DNA of 64,000 nucleotides, from assembly GCF_022867865.1 (NCBI RefSeq), contig NZ_JALIEC010000002.1, positions 620,001-684,000 of the forward strand. The letters run 5' to 3'. The stretch is from Phaeobacter sp. J2-8. GTDB taxonomy: Bacteria; Pseudomonadota; Alphaproteobacteria; Rhodobacterales; Rhodobacteraceae. A program made the position numbers and the translations under genes. Below are positions 62,160 to 64,000 of the stretch, piece by piece. The notes beneath the pieces were generated by a model. It ran no database searches, was not told the origin of the DNA, and worked only from the letters and a program-made list of their open reading frames with translations. The first letter of the stretch is position 1, and every line of letters starts with the position of its first letter.

Positions 62160-63808
62160 TCAGCCCGCCAGCAAGGATCGCGCCGCGGCACGCGCCTCGT
62201 CCGTAATGGTGTCGCCCGCCACCATGCGGGCGATTTCGTCAATCCGGTCGCCGGCATCCAATGGCACCACCTGCGACAGCGTCTGCTCGCCGGTCACCCG
62301 TTTTTCCACCCGCCAATGATGCGCACCCAGCGCCGCAACCTGGGGCGAATGCGTCACCACCAGCACCTGACCGGCCTCGGCCAGTGCCGCCAACCGGCGC
62401 CCGACCGCATCCGCCGTGGCCCCGCCGACACCCCGGTCAATTTCGTCAAAGATCATCGTTACGCCGTCATTGCCCTCGGCCAGACAGACCTTGAGCGCCA
62501 GCAAGAACCGGCTGAGCTCGCCACCCGACGCAATCTTGCCAATCGGGCGGCCGGTGCGCCGGGGTTGGTCGCCACGGTGAAGGCCACCGCATCGCGCCCC
62601 TCAGGGCCCGGCGTGTCATCCGTGATCTCGGTGGAAAACACCGCGCGCTCCATTTTCAATGGCGCAAGTTCTGCGGTGACAGCGGCGTCCAATTTGCCCG
62701 CGGCGGCGTGGCGTGCGGCGCTCAGGGCGGCGGCGGCGGCGTCATATTCAGCCTGCGCTGCATCTGCTGCGCTGCGCAATTCCGCAAGGCCCGCATCCCC
62801 CTGGTCCAATTTGGTCAGCCGCGCGCGCAGGCTCTCGGCCAGTTCCGGCAGGGCCTCGGCCCCGACATTGTGCTTGCGTGCCAGGGCGCGCAGGGCAAAC
62901 AGCCGCTCTTCGCAATCTTCCAATTCATGTGGGTTGAAGGCCAGTACATCCAGCGTTTCCTCGATCCCACGCACGGCTGTGTCCAGCTCTTCCAGCGCGC
63001 GGGACAGCGCCGCCAGCGGGGCGTCCAGCCGACCGTCAGCCCGGTCCGCCACCCCGTCAAGCCAGCGCATCGCCTCGCCCATTGATCCTTCGGCGCCATC
63101 ATTGCCAAGTGCGTCGCCCGCGCGGGAAATATCTTCGCGAATGCGTTCCGCCCCCTGCATCAGCCGACGCTTGGCGTCCAGTTCGCTGTCCTCGCCCGGT
63201 TGCGGATCAAGCGCGTCAACTTCGGCCACCGCATGGCGCAGGAAATCTTCTTCTTCGCGCATGGCGGTCATGGCCGCCTCTGCCTCGGACAGCGTCTTGC
63301 AGGCAGCAGACAGGCTGCGCCAGGCGGCACTGGTGGCGCGCAACTGTGCCTCGACCCCGGCAAAGGAATCCAGAATCCGGCGATGCCCGCGTGGGTTCAA
63401 CAGACCGCGATCATCATGTTGGCCGTGCAATTCAACCAATGTTTCCGACAATTGCCGCAGCACCTCGCCGGAACAGCGCCGGTCGTTGACCCAGGCCGTT
63501 TTACGCCCATCCGCCGAATTCACCCGACGCAGAATAAGCTCATCCCCCGTCGGCAGACCGGCCTTTTCCAACACGGCAAAGGCAGCATGATCCGGGGACA
63601 GATCGAATTCGGCCACGACCTCGCCCTGTTTGGCACCGGACCGCACCAATTCGGCCCGCCCGCGCCAGCCCAGCACAAAGCCCAGCGAATCCAGCAGGAT
63701 CGACTTGCCCGCACCGGTTTCCCCGGTCAACACGTTCAACCCCGGCTGGAAGGCCAGCTCGAGGTGATCAATGATCAGCATATCGCGAATATCAAGCGCG
63801 CGCAGCAT
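62160..63808 (-). pseudogene. recN: DNA repair protein RecN, broken by one single-base deletion
   Basis: SMC-like ATPase in double-strand break repair. N-terminal Walker A: NVLTGETGAGKSILLDSLGF. A coiled-coil middle follows, and the first frame stops being RecN-like after AFTVATNPGAPA. The second frame carries ALKVCLAEGNDGVTMIFDEIDRG (Walker B) and LVVTHSPQVAALG. One G is missing near 62551-62552 (minus strand GGG read as GG); adding it gives APGRPIGKIASGGELSRF, the expected signature motif, and a 549-residue protein. Sequencing error is likely. Confidence 0.9.
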
Positions 63809-63846
63809 TTACGCCCCTTGGGCCGGGTCTGTTGCCCGCCGCCCTG

Positions 63847-64000
63847 TTACAGCCATTCACCCTTGATCATCTGGCGATAGATTGCCCCCAGCCAGCTGCC
63901 TTGGAAATACTTCGGCTCAAGCCCCTGCCCGGTCAAAAGACGATAGCTGTCTTCGTACCATTCGGTGGATTGATAGTTGTATCCCAGGATTGCGCCGGCG
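63847..64000 (-). CDS. bamD: Outer membrane protein assembly factor BamD (C-terminal part)
   Basis: Only the last 50 codons are inside the window, ending IYRQMIKGEWL. GYNYQSTEWYEDSYRLL matches the end of BamD lipoproteins of this bacterial family, where bamD lies immediately upstream of recN. It is part of the BAM complex that inserts outer membrane proteins. The fragment is too short for full proof. Confidence 0.7.
   Translation of the reverse strand, partial: AGAILGYNYQSTEWYEDSYRLLTGQGLEPKYFQGSWLGAIYRQMIKGEWL

Overview
The window looks like a chromosomal segment of an aerobic alphaproteobacterium of the Rhodobacteraceae (Roseobacter group). The evidence is gene content and order: a nuo operon with NuoE carrying the long C-terminal extension and with small unknown genes between the subunits, aerobic cobaltochelatase cobS/cobT next to a J-domain protein and bolA, a compact isovaleryl-CoA/leucine catabolic operon, YeeE/YedE, DUF3422, and bamD-recN at the right edge. 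Base composition is GC-rich. I see no tRNA, rRNA, CRISPR array, prophage or insertion sequence.

Layout. 1-4.7 kb: minus-strand complex I operon nuoA-B-C-(57-aa membrane protein)-D-(lipoprotein)-E, running off the left edge, with a candidate promoter near 4.68 kb. 4.9-14.3 kb: minus-strand leucine degradation operon in transcription order ivd, acyl-CoA synthetase, secreted unknown, mccB, mccA, GST, HMG-CoA lyase, enoyl-CoA hydratase, with a palindromic operator candidate in front of ivd. 14.5-17.8 kb: periplasmic ClpP-like protein, DegT-type aminotransferase, phosphoglycolate phosphatase. 17.9-22.3 kb: plus-strand glmU-glmS, PPOX-family protein, AlkD-like repair protein. 22.3-26.7 kb: lipoprotein, moaA, glycosyltransferase-like protein, DUF2934 protein with a histone-H1-like tail, rsgA. 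26.8-35 kb: M20 amidohydrolase, YeeE/YedE, DUF3422, pntA-pntB, acyltransferase. 35.3-46.8 kb: pepN, SRPBCC/ArsR pair, malate synthase G, C26 peptidase, lytic transglycosylase, an unknown protein, gatB, DUF4177. 46.9-54.8 kb: bolA, J-protein, a minus-strand block (ECF sigma, anti-sigma, fasciclin, Tat-exported MsrB), cobS, two small paralogous secreted proteins, cobT. 54.8-64 kb: Xaa-Pro aminopeptidase, DUF427, MBL-fold hydrolase, ClC transporter, FAD-linked oxidase, DUF1772, recN, bamD (partial).

Themes. Complex I and transhydrogenase serve respiration and NADPH supply. The leucine operon yields acetyl-CoA and acetoacetate, and malate synthase G returns acetyl-CoA and glyoxylate to the TCA cycle. 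The ECF sigma/anti-sigma/fasciclin/MsrB block reads as a candidate envelope redox-stress unit. Its position between the J-protein and cobS, like that of the secreted pair between cobS and cobT, suggests insertion into an otherwise compact cob region.

Two things stand out above ordinary annotation. First, at least four copies (A-D), perhaps five, of one structured intergenic repeat lie 3' of genes, always in the same orientation relative to the upstream gene. Second, four single-base indels (nuoC, cobT twice, recN) and one in-frame stop (the enoyl-CoA hydratase) break otherwise well-conserved genes. Uncorrected sequencing error is more likely than gene decay. I did not find a convincingly new multi-gene defence or biosynthetic system.
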